From: Dryomyza anilis | Lineage: Eukaryota; Arthropoda; Insecta; Diptera; Dryomyzidae | Direction of reading: 5' to 3' | Assembly (NCBI GenBank): GCA_951804985.1 | Contig: OX638134.1 | Span: forward strand, 84,547,679-84,611,678 | Length of the DNA stretch: 64,000 nt | Shown: piece after piece, positions 11,601-22,555 of the stretch | How positions within the stretch are numbered: the stretch's first letter is position 1 | Layout of the letters: the number at the start of each line of letters is the position of its first letter | Program-made: the position numbers and the translations under genes | The notes under the pieces: model-generated | Databases searched by the model: none | What the model was told of the DNA's origin: nothing | What the model saw: only the letters and a program-made list of their open reading frames with translations

Positions 11601-12120
11601 ATTATTAAAAAATATTAAAAAATATTTAAAAATATTAAAAAATATTAAAAAATATTAAAAAATATTAAAAAATATTAAAAAATATTAAAAAATATTAAAA
11701 AATATTAAAAAATATTAAAAAATATTAAAAAATATTAAAAAATATTAAAAGATATTAAAAAATATTAAAAAATATTAAAAAATATTTAAAAATATTAAAA
11801 AATATTAAAAAATATTAAAAAATATTAAAAAATATTAAAAAATATTAAAAAATATTAAAAAATATTAAAAAATATTAAAAAATATTAAAAAATATTAAAA
11901 AATATTAAAAAATATTAAAAAATATTAAAAAATATTAAAAAATATTAAAAAATATTAAAAAATATTAAAAAATATTAAAAAATATTAAAAAATATTAAAA
12001 AATATTAAAAAATATTAAAAAATATTAAAAGATATTTAAAAATATTAAAAAATATTAAAAAATATTAAAAAATATTAAAAAATATTAAAAAATATTAAAA
12101 AATATTAAAAAATATTAAAA
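11601..12120. repeat. 10-bp satellite (AATATTAAAA)n in the miple intron
   Basis: Fifty-two units of exactly 10 bp lie end to end, with rare variants: an extra T in units at 11621, 11781 and 12031, and a leading G in units at 11751 and 12031. Adjacent units create an A6 tract every 10 bp, in phase with the helical repeat, so the array should be strongly curved DNA. It ends 122 bp from the donor of the exon at 12243. Confidence 0.97.
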
Positions 12121-12242
12121 TTTGAATTTGCTTTACGTGCTTTTGCCCGAAATATTTCAACTATAACTGACAGTCAGCAATATTTTTGCCAACATGTACC
12201 AATTGTCAAACCCCCCCCTCCCCTGCCCTACATTTTACTCAC

Positions 12243-12807
12243 GTGTCTTCTCGCCGTTTGTCTGCGCCGACTTGGTAACGCCGCCGCCAGCGCGTTTTCC
12301 GTGGCTCTGATGTTGTTGCGATTTTAGCAGCTGACGTTGTTTGTTTTTGTTGTTGTTGGGGCCATGTTGTTGTTGCTGTTGCACTGCCGAGAACTTGTTA
12401 TCCAAATGTTTGCGCGCCAACGTCGATGAGCCGCCGCCGCCGTGTCCTGCGGCAGGCGTATTTTCCGGCGATAGGTTTTTATTTAATTTTTTATTGTTGT
12501 TGTTATTATTTTTACCACGTTTGCCGCCGCCACTCTGGTTGTTATTGCCGCCACCGCCGCCAACTGCTGCAGCAGCCGCGGATGCATTGCCGCCGGCACC
12601 GCGTGCGCGACGCACGTAGACATCGCCAGACTCCATTTGCAATACCAGCGATGCTTTTGACTTGGCACCGCTGGCGGCTGCTGACAGCGCCGAGTGCTTC
12701 TTTCCGTTTCCGCTGCCGGCGGATGTCAAGCCTTTTGAGCCATAAATCTGTGTTGGCTGGCATGCGAACATGGCCAACAAAAGCACGGATATCATTACGA
12801 GATTCAT
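12243..12807 (-). CDS. miple: Miple N-terminal coding part: signal peptide and basic low-complexity region
   Basis: The minus-strand start at 12807 has the fly-preferred context CAAA-ATG. Residues 1-23 (MNLVMISVLLLAMFACQPTQ...) form a signal peptide. After it come a short less-repetitive piece (VLQMESGDVYVRRARG, about residues 55-70) and Gly/Ala, Asn, Lys and Gln runs with a strongly basic net charge and no further Cys. The frame could read six codons on to a TAA, but a donor ACAC|GTGAGTAA cuts it at 12243 after 188 codons plus one base. That phase matches the PTN/MK exon at 3077. Fly Miple proteins are secreted heparin-binding ligands; a long basic linker before the module fits that role. 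Repeat runs make length polymorphism likely. The link to the PTN/MK exon across 9.2 kb is inferred from strand, order and phase, and an extra exon between them is possible. Confidence 0.7.
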
Positions 12808-12930
12808 TTTGGAAATGAGTTTTTGCTGTTGTTGCTCTTGCTACTGATGTTTCTGATGCTGTGGCTGTTTCTTTTGTTGTTGTGGTTGTCTGCTCAGGAT
12901 GTTGCTGTGTAAGTGGCTGACTTCAATTGG
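12808..12930 (-). other. miple: Probable 5' UTR part of the miple first coding exon
   Basis: Upstream of the ATG the minus strand reads CAA/CAG-rich sequence back to an acceptor TTATATTTACCTCTTTGCAG, with the AG at 12931-12932. The exon would therefore be 12243-12930 with a 123-nt leader, and a non-coding first exon would lie further right. The leader contains many AACAACAG-type repeats, typical of fly 5' UTRs. Confidence 0.45.
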
Positions 12931-12989
12931 CTGCAAAGAGGTAAATATAAAAAGAATAAAATAAGTGACGAATACAGTGGAAAAAAATC

Positions 12990-13650
<661 letters not shown>

Positions 13651-15104
13651 GCGTTCTACTTATTAAAATTCAAGCAACCAACTTATTATCGCATGCTGTC
13701 CATAGCCCAAACAACTTCAATTCGTGTTTGTCAATATCAAATTAATATTCTTGTGGCAACAATTCATATTTACCACAATAACAACAACATTTACAGCACA
13801 CACATTAACTACAACAATTACAACAACTCAACGACTGCTCTTAGCCAGTATAAACATCATAATGTATGCGCCACAATCGTCGCAAGAGCAGCAACGACTT
13901 AAGTCGCAGGGCATCACGTTAACAGCTTCGAAAGCCATCAACGTCATTATTGACCAACATTAGCTGACTGACTGGCAATCAATTCAATTAATGCTCGTGT
14001 GTTGTATTTGCACAAAATGGCTAAATATTGAACTTTGCGTATAGAAATTGCTTTCAATTATGTGTTGTTGCTGCTGTTGTTGTGGTTAAGAGTTTCAATT
14101 TTTAATATGCAAATATAAAATATATGACCTTGGTAGTTTTTTTTTCATAATAAGTTTTTTTTTTGCATATTTAAGGTATTATTAATTAGAATGTTTCTCT
14201 TAAACATACCACAGAAATTTCGTATCGGGTAGTACAAGGTAGCGGAAATTTATCTAGTATTTTGAATTTTTTTTTAACATTTGTATATCGATCTTTTCTG
14301 TATTTTATTAATTTGCAAAGAAGATATGATAAAAGAAAAAGTGTTCGTTGATTATCAGGTCGTGTTTTCTATCATTCTACTCGGGCACCGAACCTAGCGC
14401 AACCCTTCGTAGTATACTCGGCTCTCAACAGAACAACGCATTTCAGAGAAAATTCGTTCTTCACTCGCACGATATGTTTTCTTTTTTCCCTTCTTTCACA
14501 GCAAATTGCGAGTAACCCCGGTATGGAGGCGCAAAACTGTCATCTGATTCGATACTGCGATACTGAATACCCTAAAATCGTTAACAGATCGGCATATTAA
14601 ATCGCATAATAAGTTTAATATTATTTTGCACTATGTTCTTTTAAGAGAACATATTTATTTCATGGCATAATCTTCATGGCAGAGTCTAAACAGTTTATTG
14701 GCTGTCAAAAATGATATGGGCAAAATATATTATGACATTTTTATTGCGACTGAAAGTTGAAAAGCAAAGCATAAAAGTGCGTTGTAGACAAATTAATTAT
14801 TGCGTCGTGGTTTAACATCAGAGCTGCCACTGAAAATAAATTATGAAATCCGATTTTTTTTTTTAATTTTATTTCATAAAAATTTCTCAGAAATATCAAA
14901 TTAAAGGCAAAGAACGTTGTCAATGCATAATGTACGAACATTTTGGTATGACTTAATTGTTTGTCTGAAAATGGTGTCTCCAGGAAACATTTAAAAAAAA
15001 TGCGCAATACCACGAATTATTAGAATGAGAGAAATATTAAAAAATTAACTTTAATTTAATAAATTATAAAATGTCTATTTGAAAAATAATACCAAGATTA
15101 ATAA
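13651..15104. other. Non-coding stretch
   Basis: No exon or element is supported. Caa-rich open frames at 13690-13960 lack start context and bias. A more GC-rich segment at 14365-14580 (including CACCGAACCTAGCGCAACCC) has no partner elsewhere in the window. Confidence 0.4.
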
Positions 15105-15660
15105 AAAAAGCTAGCTAGAGCCAGGTAAGAGATATCACAAATTAGTTTTCATTGCCAGGTGAAAAGAGGATTGGACTGTTTAAGGATCATTTTGAGGTTA
15201 TATATACTATCGTGTCTTTGGTTTAGTGAGCAAATAGGAAAATTACTAGACACTTAAATAATAAAAAATAATTAAATCTGAAAATAATATAAATTTTATT
15301 TTGTCTGGTACACATTTCTCGGAAATTTTAATTTATTGCGTAATACCACTGCATAATTTTTGAAATTTCTAATATAACTCCTGAAAAATGAGTGAAAATT
15401 ATGTGTTTGAAAAAAAAGGAATATTTTAATGATGATTAGTGATAAAATATGTTAAAAGTAATTCTAGTTTTTAAAATAGAAAATTGGTTTCGAAAAATCT
15501 CCTTTAACTGGATAGAATAATTCTCAAAAATGGTATAAACTTAGAAAAATTCTGGTTAGACCCAGTTAAGACGTATCGCTAATTGTTTATCTTGGATTAA
15601 TAGAGCGAGGATAGCACTATTTAAGGATAACTTTAAGGTTATATCGTCACTGTCATGCCA
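15105..15660 (+). repeat. Pair of diverged direct repeats about 435 bp apart
   Basis: The block at about 15107-15215 (AGAGCCAGGTAAGAGATATC ... TTTAAGGATCATTTTGAGG) resembles the block at about 15548-15640 (AGACCCAGTTAAGACGTATC ... TTTAAGGATAACTTTAAGG). Both lead into a TTATAT-ATCGT-like stretch. They are two old copies of one dispersed or tandem unit of unknown type. Confidence 0.5.
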
Positions 15661-15863
15661 AAGGGGCGAATGTGCATTTTTAAAAATGTTGGGAAATCAA
15701 ATTTTAAAGTTTGAAGAGCTTTAAAAATTAGAAAAAAATTGTATTTTCTTTAATTTTTCTGTTATTTTAGTTTATTCATCAATTATTATAACGTATATAA
15801 AATATCTTTAGATTTGGACAACCTACTGAATTATAAATAAGGATTTTGTGATGCTATATCCTG

Positions 15864-16170
15864 TAGCCGCGGTAGCTCAGTGGTTAGTGCGTTGGACTGC
15901 GAGCTGAAAGGTCCCCGGTTCAAGCCTGGACTGGGACTAACAACATCTTTTCATAGAAACATTTTTCTATACCGCGCTACCTTTCGGCAGTAAATGGCAA
16001 ACCTCTGAGAGTAAAAACATTGCCTATGAAAAGCTCTCACCCGCCGTTCGGATTCGGCAATAAACTGTAGGTCCCACCACTTTGAGTACAAATATAACAC
16101 GCACAGCTCAAAATGGTGAGAGAGCTCGGCCGAAGTTCTATATAGGACTGTAGCGCCAAACTATTAGTAT
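15864..16170 (+). mobile_element. tRNA-derived SINE, full length
   Basis: The head TAGCCGCGGTAGCTCAGTGG ... CCGGTTCAAGCCTGG carries the pol III A box (TAGCTCAGTGG) and B box (GGTTCAAGCC) of a tRNA, but the cloverleaf is imperfect. The tRNA-unrelated body (CATAGAAACATTTTTCTATA ... CTGTAGGTCCCACCACTTTG ... GCTCGGCCGAAGTTCTATA) ends in an ATT-rich tail. A 9-bp target duplication TATATCCTG flanks it (15855-15863 and 16171-16179). Four other copies are at 38817, 42789, 43690 and 46687. Confidence 0.9.
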
Positions 16171-16211
16171 TATATCCTGATCAAAACGCAAATATTTTTG
16201 TTTTTTATGAT

Positions 16212-16456
16212 ATAACTTTTTATTAGCACAAGATAAAATAGTGATGTAAAAGAATTTATTGTTTGTTTTTAAAGCACCTATCGATCTGCATCATTAATTA
16301 AAAATATTTTGTGATACATTAATTTGCCATTTGTTATTTGCAGGAAAAAATGTTTGGCAAAATATTTTTAAATAGTGATGCAGATCAATAGGTGCTTTGA
16401 AAACAAATAATAAATGCCTTTTCACCACTATTTTATCTTATACCAATAAAAAGCTA
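16212..16456. mobile_element. Foldback MITE
   Basis: Left arm TAACTTTTTATTAGCACAAG (then ATAAAATAGTGATG ... AAAGCACCTATCGATCTGCA) and right arm TGCAGATCAATAGGTGCTTT ... ATAAAAAGCTA are inverted copies about 110 bp long around a small centre near 16325-16350. TA-like flanks fit a TA-duplicating element, but this is the only copy in the window. Confidence 0.8.
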
Positions 16457-16675
16457 TGGCGAAAAAAAGAAAAGATTCGCCCTTTTGGCATGACAAGATT
16501 TTCAATTTTTCAAATTCGCCCTTTTGGTTTTGTCTTTTATGGCTAGAAATACCCAACAAAATGACACGCGATTTTAGCACAGCATACTTGAGGATAAACT
16601 ACATTCAAAAATGTACAAAAACTCAAATGTCAAAAATTGCATATTCGCCCCTATGGCATGATAGTGACGATATAG

Positions 16676-17194
16676 TTTCATGCCTTTGATCGGTATTAAG
16701 CGGGTCAAAGTTAAGCTAATTAACAAAGTCGATGCAATTATATGGAACTGAATTTGGAAAATTGGGGGATTGGAAAATCGGAAATTTCTCTTGACACAAA
16801 AATAGGTATTTTATTAGGTTTGTTTTAAACAAAAATATTTACCTGGAGAGCACCACTTACTGTAGTAGAAATGAACTGTATTAGTGAAACTATGATTTTG
16901 ACCAAATCATGCATGAAAAAAAAATTCATCAATATGATGAATTTATTCATATATATTATGAATTTTTTTGCCAACTTCCAGATTTATCATATTGATACCA
17001 CCGTTCATTAAATGACATATTGATGAATACATTCATTATTCATCACAGTAAAGAACGAAATATTCAATACAATGAATTTGAATCGTCATGTTGATGAATT
17101 TGTTCATAATATTTAATATGTTGAACTAATATTTTTTATTTCAAAATAAATTAATTAATGGAAATTTATTTACGAACTTTTCAAAAAAAAAATA
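16676..17194. other. Non-coding stretch with ATTCATC/GATGAAT dyads
   Basis: Between 16915 and 17110 there are many inverted GATGAAT/ATTCATC words (for example ATTCATCAATATGATGAAT). They resemble the ends of the foldback element at 41819-42671 and may be a degraded relative. Nothing else is supported. Confidence 0.3.
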
Positions 17195-17570
17195 TTTTTA
17201 GAAAATAATTTGAAAAAAGTGTTGTTGTAAAAATTTTATTTAAAAAATAACAGAAATAAATCGAAAAAAACAAATTCTCGAAATAAAAATGTCCAAAAAA
17301 AATGGCGCAAACAAAAGTTTTTTTTGGTCCATAGTCAAGATTTTATAATGTGAGTTTTGAAATACTTTGAAAAAAGTGTTGTTATAAAAATTTTATTTAA
17401 AAAATAACAGAAAAATTCGAAAAAAAACAAATTTTCGAAATAAATAAAATTTGCCCGAAAAAAGTTTCGAAAAAAAAAATCGAAAAAAAAATAATAAAAA
17501 AATGGCGCAAACTAAATTTTGTTCTGGTCAATAGTCAAGATTTAATATTATAGTTTTTAAAATCCCCACA
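17195..17570 (+). repeat. Two-copy tandem duplication, about 160-185 bp each
   Basis: TTTGAAAAAAGTGTTGTTGT then AAAAATTTTATTTAAAAAATAA, the CGAAAAAAACAAATT segment, ATGGCGCAAAC and TGGTCCATAGTCAAGATTT occur in the same order at 17209-17345 and 17369-17545. The second copy has an extra A-rich insertion. Confidence 0.75.
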
Positions 17571-18860
17571 TCGCTGTTATTGCGTTCCAAAACTTATTAA
17601 ATATATAATAAAATAAATATAATGTTAATTTCATGTATTTTTAACATTTCTACTGATTTTTTTCAAATAAAACATAAATACCATGTCCATATAAGTACCC
17701 TAAATATTGTCTGTCTAAAGATTTAATTAAATTAGGCGCATGAAATGAGGGACACTCTTTAATTATGTAAAAAAATTAATAAATAAATTTCAGTAAACAT
17801 TAAAGAAGTATTTTTAAAAAAAAAAACAATAATAATGCACTCTATTTAAAATGTAACGTAGCAGCAAATTTAATCTATATCCTTGACAAACATTAAAGTA
17901 TGAGTCAAGTCATCGCTTTTAGCAGACAGAGTAATAGAGAAAGTATATAATAAAGAAAACAACAAATAAAAATACAAACAAAAAAAAAATGTAGAAAACA
18001 AAGTAGTTGTGTTCTGGTGCTGCGTCCCAAATGCTTGAAAGCAGCCGGAACTCAAGCTCAGGGCTACAGCACGGAAACGGAAATAGCGAGCATTTATTGC
18101 ACCGCAGTGTATAGAGCCATGTTGTGTCTGTCTGTGTTGTTTTGCAGAAACTAAAGTAAAATTTACATGGCTTAATTACGTTTTACTCAACTCGACGGCA
18201 ACTCAATATGAACAAGGGAAAAATAAGAAAAAAAAGAACATAAAAAGAAATATGATATAAAAAAATAAAAAATAAATTAAAAGAAAAGCAATAAAAACAA
18301 CAGTAAAATAAATGCAGAAGAATGTAAAAAAAGAAAGAAAATTTTAAAAGAAAGTAAAAAATTAACAAAAAAACATCTGCGAACTGAAACTGAAAATCAT
18401 TGCTGTGTGTGCGGCGCCCGGGCATATGCAATACAAAGTGCCGCTGTCCAAGTATAAATAGTAGGAGTTTCTAAAAATAGTAGTAGGAGTAGTAGAGGAT
18501 TTCATTGTAATAAGATTAGAGACGTTCCCCAGTTTATGGCCAACACTGCAAAACTTCATTTGGCTCGAATGCGAAATGAATGCGCGTCGACATCGTAAAT
18601 TTTGCAAACTGAAGAATTACGCGAAAGTTTTCAAATTGTCTTCCTCAGGCTCTGCGTTTTTTTTTGCATCGTCTGTAAAGTATTCAACAAAGAAGTGCGT
18701 CGTTACTTTCGTTTAAATGACCGGCAATTTGCAGGCAACGCATTAAAAACTTTTAACTCGAAAATGGCATAAATTGCACAAAATGTGCATTTAAATAATG
18801 CAGTTAAGAAATAATTGCATTTTTTGAATTTTACTTTAGAAAATTGTAAATTTAAGAAAA
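17571..18860. other. Non-coding stretch
   Basis: No gene is supported. A TATAAATAG string at 18452 has no initiator at the right distance. Open frames at 17870-18607 follow A-rich runs and are not coding-like. Confidence 0.4.
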
Positions 18861-20120
18861 GTGAACAGTTTTTAGTGAAAAATTTTATTTTTTAGTGAAA
18901 AACAGAATTTTTTGTGAGAAATTGATTTTTTTTTAGTGAAAATTTGAATTTCTTTTTTAAAATTTAATTTTTATTTAAAAATTGAATTTTATTTAAAAAT
19001 TGAATTTTTTGTGAAAATTTAAATTTTTAGTGAAAATTTAAATTTTTAGTGATAAATTGAATTATTAGTGAAAAATTGAATTTTTAGTAAAAAATTGAAG
19101 TTTTACTGAAATATGGAATTTTGTAATGAAAAATTTAATTTTTAGTGAAAATTTAATTTTTAGTGGAAATATTTTGTGAAAATTTAAATTTTTAGTGAAA
19201 AATTGAATTTATGGTGAAAAATTGAATTTTTATTGAAAAATTTAATTTTTACTGAAATATGGAATTTTTAATGAAAAATTGAATTTTTAGTGAAAAATTG
19301 AATTTTTAGTGAAAAATTGAATTTTTAGTGAAAAATTGAACTTTTAGTGAAAAATTGAATTTTAAGTGAAAAACTGAATTTTGAGTGCAAAATTGAATTT
19401 TTAGTGAAAAATTGAATTTTTAGTGAAAAATTGAATTTTTAGTGAAAAATTGAATTTTTAGTGAAAAATTGAATTTTTAGTGAAAAATTGAATTTTTAGT
19501 GAAAAATTGAATTTTTAGTGAAAAATTGAATTTTTAGTGAAAAATTGAATTTTTAGTGAAAAATTGAATTTTTTAGTGAAAATTTGAATTTTTAGTGAAA
19601 AATTGAATTTTTAGTGAAAAATTCAATTTTTAGCGAAAATTTTAATTTTTAGTTCAAAATTTAATTTTTTAGTGAAAAATTTAATTTTTAGTGAAAATTT
19701 GAATTTTTAGTTTAAAATGGAATTTTTAGTGAAAAATTGAATTTTTAGTGAAAAATTGAATTTTTAGTGAAAAATTGAATTTTTAGTGAAAAATTGAATT
19801 TTTAGTGAAAAATTGAATTTTTAGTGAAAAATTGAAGTTTTAGTGAAAAATTGAATTTTTAGTGAAAAATTGAATTTTTAGTGAAAAATTGAATTTTTAG
19901 TGAAAAATTGAATTTTTAGTGAAAAATTTAATTTTTAGTGAAAAATTTAATTTTTAGTGAAAAATTTAATTTTTAGTGAAAAATTTAATTTTTAGTGAAA
20001 AATATAATTTTTAGTGAAAAATTGAATTTTTAGTGAAAAATTGAATTTTTAGTGAAAAATTGAATTTTTAGTGAAAATTGAATTTCTTTTAGTGAAAATT
20101 ATTGAATTTTTAGTGAATAT
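18861..20120 (+). repeat. 19-bp minisatellite, array B
   Basis: This is the same unit as array A. The stretch 19395-19570 and again 19725-20060 is almost pure TTGAATTTTTAGTGAAAAA, while the left end is degraded with deletions and TTATTTAAAAATTG variants. Homogeneity is highest in the middle. Confidence 0.95.
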
Positions 20121-20827
20121 TATTGAAATATTAAATAATGTAAATTATTGAATTGAAATTTAATTATTTTTCTATTTTAAAATATTCAATTTAAAAAAAT
20201 TTCTTTTGCTTTTCATTTTTTCTACTAATGAGAATTTTATTTCTTAAAACAAACCGCTTCAAAAAAAAAAACTATGCTTTACAGATGCATCTCCCTTTTT
20301 TTATTACTTCGAATCGGATTTCTTTTCTTGCAAACAATTTAAAATCGTTTTCATCATTAAATCGAAATCAATTTCAGCTGCATTTTTCAATGATATCGAC
20401 TTGCAGAGCACATGGAGGACAGGAGCAGCAGCAGCTGCATCATTAAAAGCACAGCCGTTGCAGAATGCGCTCACGATGTCCTTGCTAACGAAAGATTCAT
20501 GCACATGACACAAAAAATGCCACTTCAATCAGGGAATAAAAATTTCACTTTTTCATTCTGTTTTTTTTTACAACTGCTTTCAAAGATGTGCTGCTGCTTC
20601 AGCTGAGCGATCATTCAAAATCCATTTATCTTCGAAATTCGTTTTAAAGTTTTTTTTTTTTTTTTCCCTTTCAGTTTTTTTTTCCTTTTTTTCCTTTTGT
20701 TTTCAGTCGACAGTTTTAACGTGCTGTGTCCTGTGACGAGTGTCCTCGCAGCCAGTCTGTCACTCCGTCAGTCAGGATCAGAAGGTGAAAATTGCATTTC
20801 GATGCAGCTCAAGTGCAGCAGTTGAAG
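20121..20827. other. Sequence upstream of a candidate promoter
   Basis: Overlapping open frames on both strands at 20228-20606 are not convincing. Between 20710 and 20820 base composition becomes mixed and includes TCAGTCAGG near 20769, suggesting promoter-proximal DNA of the gene start that follows. Confidence 0.3.
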
Positions 20828-20835
20828 TATAAAAA
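20828..20835 (+). promoter_or_regulatory. TATA box (TATAAAAA)
   Basis: TATAAAAA stands in mixed sequence 48 bp before an ATG with a coding-like exon and perfect donor. Transcription would start near 20858-20862. No good initiator (TCAGTY) is present there, so this is inferred from position only. Confidence 0.35.
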
Positions 20836-20875
20836 AAAACTAAAATAAAATTGACACAAAAAGTGACACAAGCGG

Positions 20876-20970
20876 ATGTCGTCGTCGTTGTCAGAGTCAA
20901 GCAGTAGTCAGCGCAGTTCGTTCGTGTTGGTTCTTCTGTGCTGTCCGTCCTTCGCAAAGTGCCGGGATTT
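20876..20970 (+). CDS. Candidate first coding exon with signal-type peptide
   Basis: From ATG 20876 the frame is open for 31 codons plus two bases, up to a perfect donor GATTT|GTAAGT at 20971. It reads MSSSLSESSSSQRSSFVLVL and continues with a Leu/Cys-rich LLCCPSFAKC, which looks like a Ser-rich n-region followed by a short signal or anchor. Codon use (TCG, AGC, CTG, CAG) is unlike the surrounding AT-rich DNA. Unspliced, the frame hits the TAA inside GTAAGT. The exon ends with two bases of a codon, compatible with the acceptor at 31276, which supplies one base. No family is recognised. A chance match of TATA, ATG, codon bias and donor is possible but not favoured. Confidence 0.4.
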
Positions 20971-21079
20971 GTAAGTCACGTTTCGGTTGCACGATTGACA
21001 GCATTTCGTGCGTCTGCACCATGGCACAAAACAGCTTAAATTGCAATCAAACAGTTTTTATATCTTTGTTCATACATAT

Positions 21080-21472
21080 TGTTACGAAAATTCAGTCTAC
21101 GAAAAACTGTTCTACAAGTTCGTATCTCTGGATTGTGTACAAAATAAAAACACTCTGTTTGGTTTAAATTATAACAATTAACTTTAATAATACACTTTAA
21201 TAAACAACTTTACTAATAACACATTCTAACAACTGCTGAATGTCCACTATTTAACTTGACATTGTTCTTACATGAGATGCACTCGACCACTTTCCAATCA
21301 CTAATGAAGTGCTGTGCCTCTGATCTTCCATCTCTTTCTCGCAAATTGTCTCAGTGCGCTGAATGATCTTCCGTCTCTTTCTAACACATTGCTTAGTGCG
21401 CTGAATTGCCTTGCGCTCATTTATTATTGTTAATTGCTTCCACTATGGGGCAAATTACTTCTTTTCGTAACA
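21080..21472. mobile_element. Solo LTR (TGTTACGAAAA...TTTTCGTAACA)
   Basis: A 393-bp unit begins TGTTACGAAAATTCAGTC and ends CTTTTCGTAACA, flanked on both sides by ATAT (a 4-bp duplication, as for Ty3/gypsy elements). It is alignable over most of its length with 42029-42433. No internal gag-pol sequence is next to it. It lacks the segment around CCCTTATATACTGCAGAC present in the other copy. Confidence 0.85.
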
Positions 21473-22555
21473 ATATTTATATTTTTTTTACTTTTCCAAC
21501 TTCTTTTAATCTTCCTTTTATTTGGAAGTTTTTATAATTTTTTCTTTGCATCTCTTTTTATCTTCCATTTTTTCGTCATGCTTTTACCAGATTTTCCACA
21601 CATTTACCATTTTTTTCATGTTTTCCCCCTTTTTGCAGTTTTTAGTATTTATTCACATTTTATTTTTTCTTTTATTTTGTATGTCTTTTTCCTGCATTCT
21701 CTTTTGTTATTATTTTTTTCATAGTTTTTCCAGACATTTGGCACTTTTTTGTCCACGGTTTTCATCATATTTTACACTTTTGAAAGATTTCACTCTTTTC
21801 TTTTATAATTTAAATTTTTTCGCCATTTCTTAAAATCATGTTTTTTCTATTTTTTCAATGCATTTTCATTTTTTATCCATTTTTCACCTTTTTGTAGTTT
21901 TTAATAGTTTTTTTTGTATTTTTTTTTTATTGTATACAACTTTTTTTTAATTTTTTCATGACTTTCGAATTTTTCCAGCATTTTTATGTTATTTCTCTCT
22001 ATTTTCGTCTTTTTTCTCTCTTCCTCTCCCATTTTCCAAACTTTCCCCACACACCATAAACAAAAATAAAAAAAGACACAACTTTATCGTCGAGACTTTG
22101 TTGCTAAATGCAATAAAATCATCGAAGAAACATCCTTCGGGGCAAAAAGTGCTGACAAACATGGAGCAAAAAGGAGTGAAAAATGTTCCAAGTTTGTTGT
22201 TTTTAAAACTTATTTTCTAGTTAATGCTGTGTTGCTCTGCCAGTGCAAAAGTTCGCCAACAGCTAGCAACGTAATTACTTTCGTGTGGAGTTTCGTTTTA
22301 TTTCGTTTCGTTCGTTTGTTCTTTCTTCCGTTATAAAGTCCAGAGTTTACAGTTGCAGTTGTCAGTCGTCGCAGTGGTCAAGGATGCAACTTTTTACTCC
22401 CGACTTAAAGTTTTCACTTGAACTCCAAGCTGTTTTTAGTAGTCGTATTTTTCAAAAATTTTAATTACAGCAGTTGCTAAAGAGGGTGTATTAATTAATG
22501 GTAGACAGTTTATTAAATTTTAGTTTGTATTTCATATTTTGCTTAAAAATTTAAC
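21473..22555. other. T-rich stretch then mixed sequence with a core promoter
   Basis: From 21473 to about 22050 the plus strand is strongly T-rich, producing long Phe/Leu-rich open frames (21434-21833) that are composition artefacts. From 22080 the composition is mixed and includes the promoter listed separately at 22332-22367. Confidence 0.5.
22332..22367 (+). promoter_or_regulatory. TATA + initiator core promoter
   Basis: TATAAAG at 22332-22338 and the initiator TCAGTC at 22362-22367 put the A(+1) at 22364, 32 bp after the first T of TATA, which is standard fly spacing. There is no DPE. A short ATG frame of 26 codons begins at 22384. It could be an alternative start for the plus-strand gene beginning at 20.8 kb or an independent transcript. 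Confidence 0.45.

Larger units (their letters stand above)
15637..16675. mobile_element. Possible 1-kb element with inverted ends, hosting a SINE and a foldback MITE
   Basis: TATATCGTCACTGTCATGCC then AAAGGGGCGAATGTGCA at 15637-15674 is the inverted complement of the sequence at 16632-16674 (ATTCGCCCCTATGGCATGAT then AGTGACGATATA). The ATTCGCCCYTTTGGCATGA word also recurs at 16478 and 16519. Between the ends lie the SINE at 15864-16170 and the foldback at 16212-16456. Limits and class are uncertain, and the inner TTCGCCC repeats may be sub-terminal repeats. Confidence 0.45.

Noticed and set aside
12341..12818. Plus- and minus-strand ORFs overlapping the miple exon in other frames
   Set aside because: They are shadows of the triplet-rich exon read in the wrong frame or strand.
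15868..15935. Possible true tRNA genes at SINE heads (also 39240-39316, 46690-46760)
   Set aside because: A and B boxes are present, but the anticodon stem does not pair and the acceptor stem is missing; each is followed by the same SINE body and ATT tail.
18452..18460. TATAAATAG as a promoter
   Set aside because: No initiator or exon at the proper distance and the surroundings are A-rich.
21434..21833. Two plus-strand ORFs of 96 and 103 codons rich in Phe and Leu
   Set aside because: They come from a T-rich tract; no start context, codon bias or domain.
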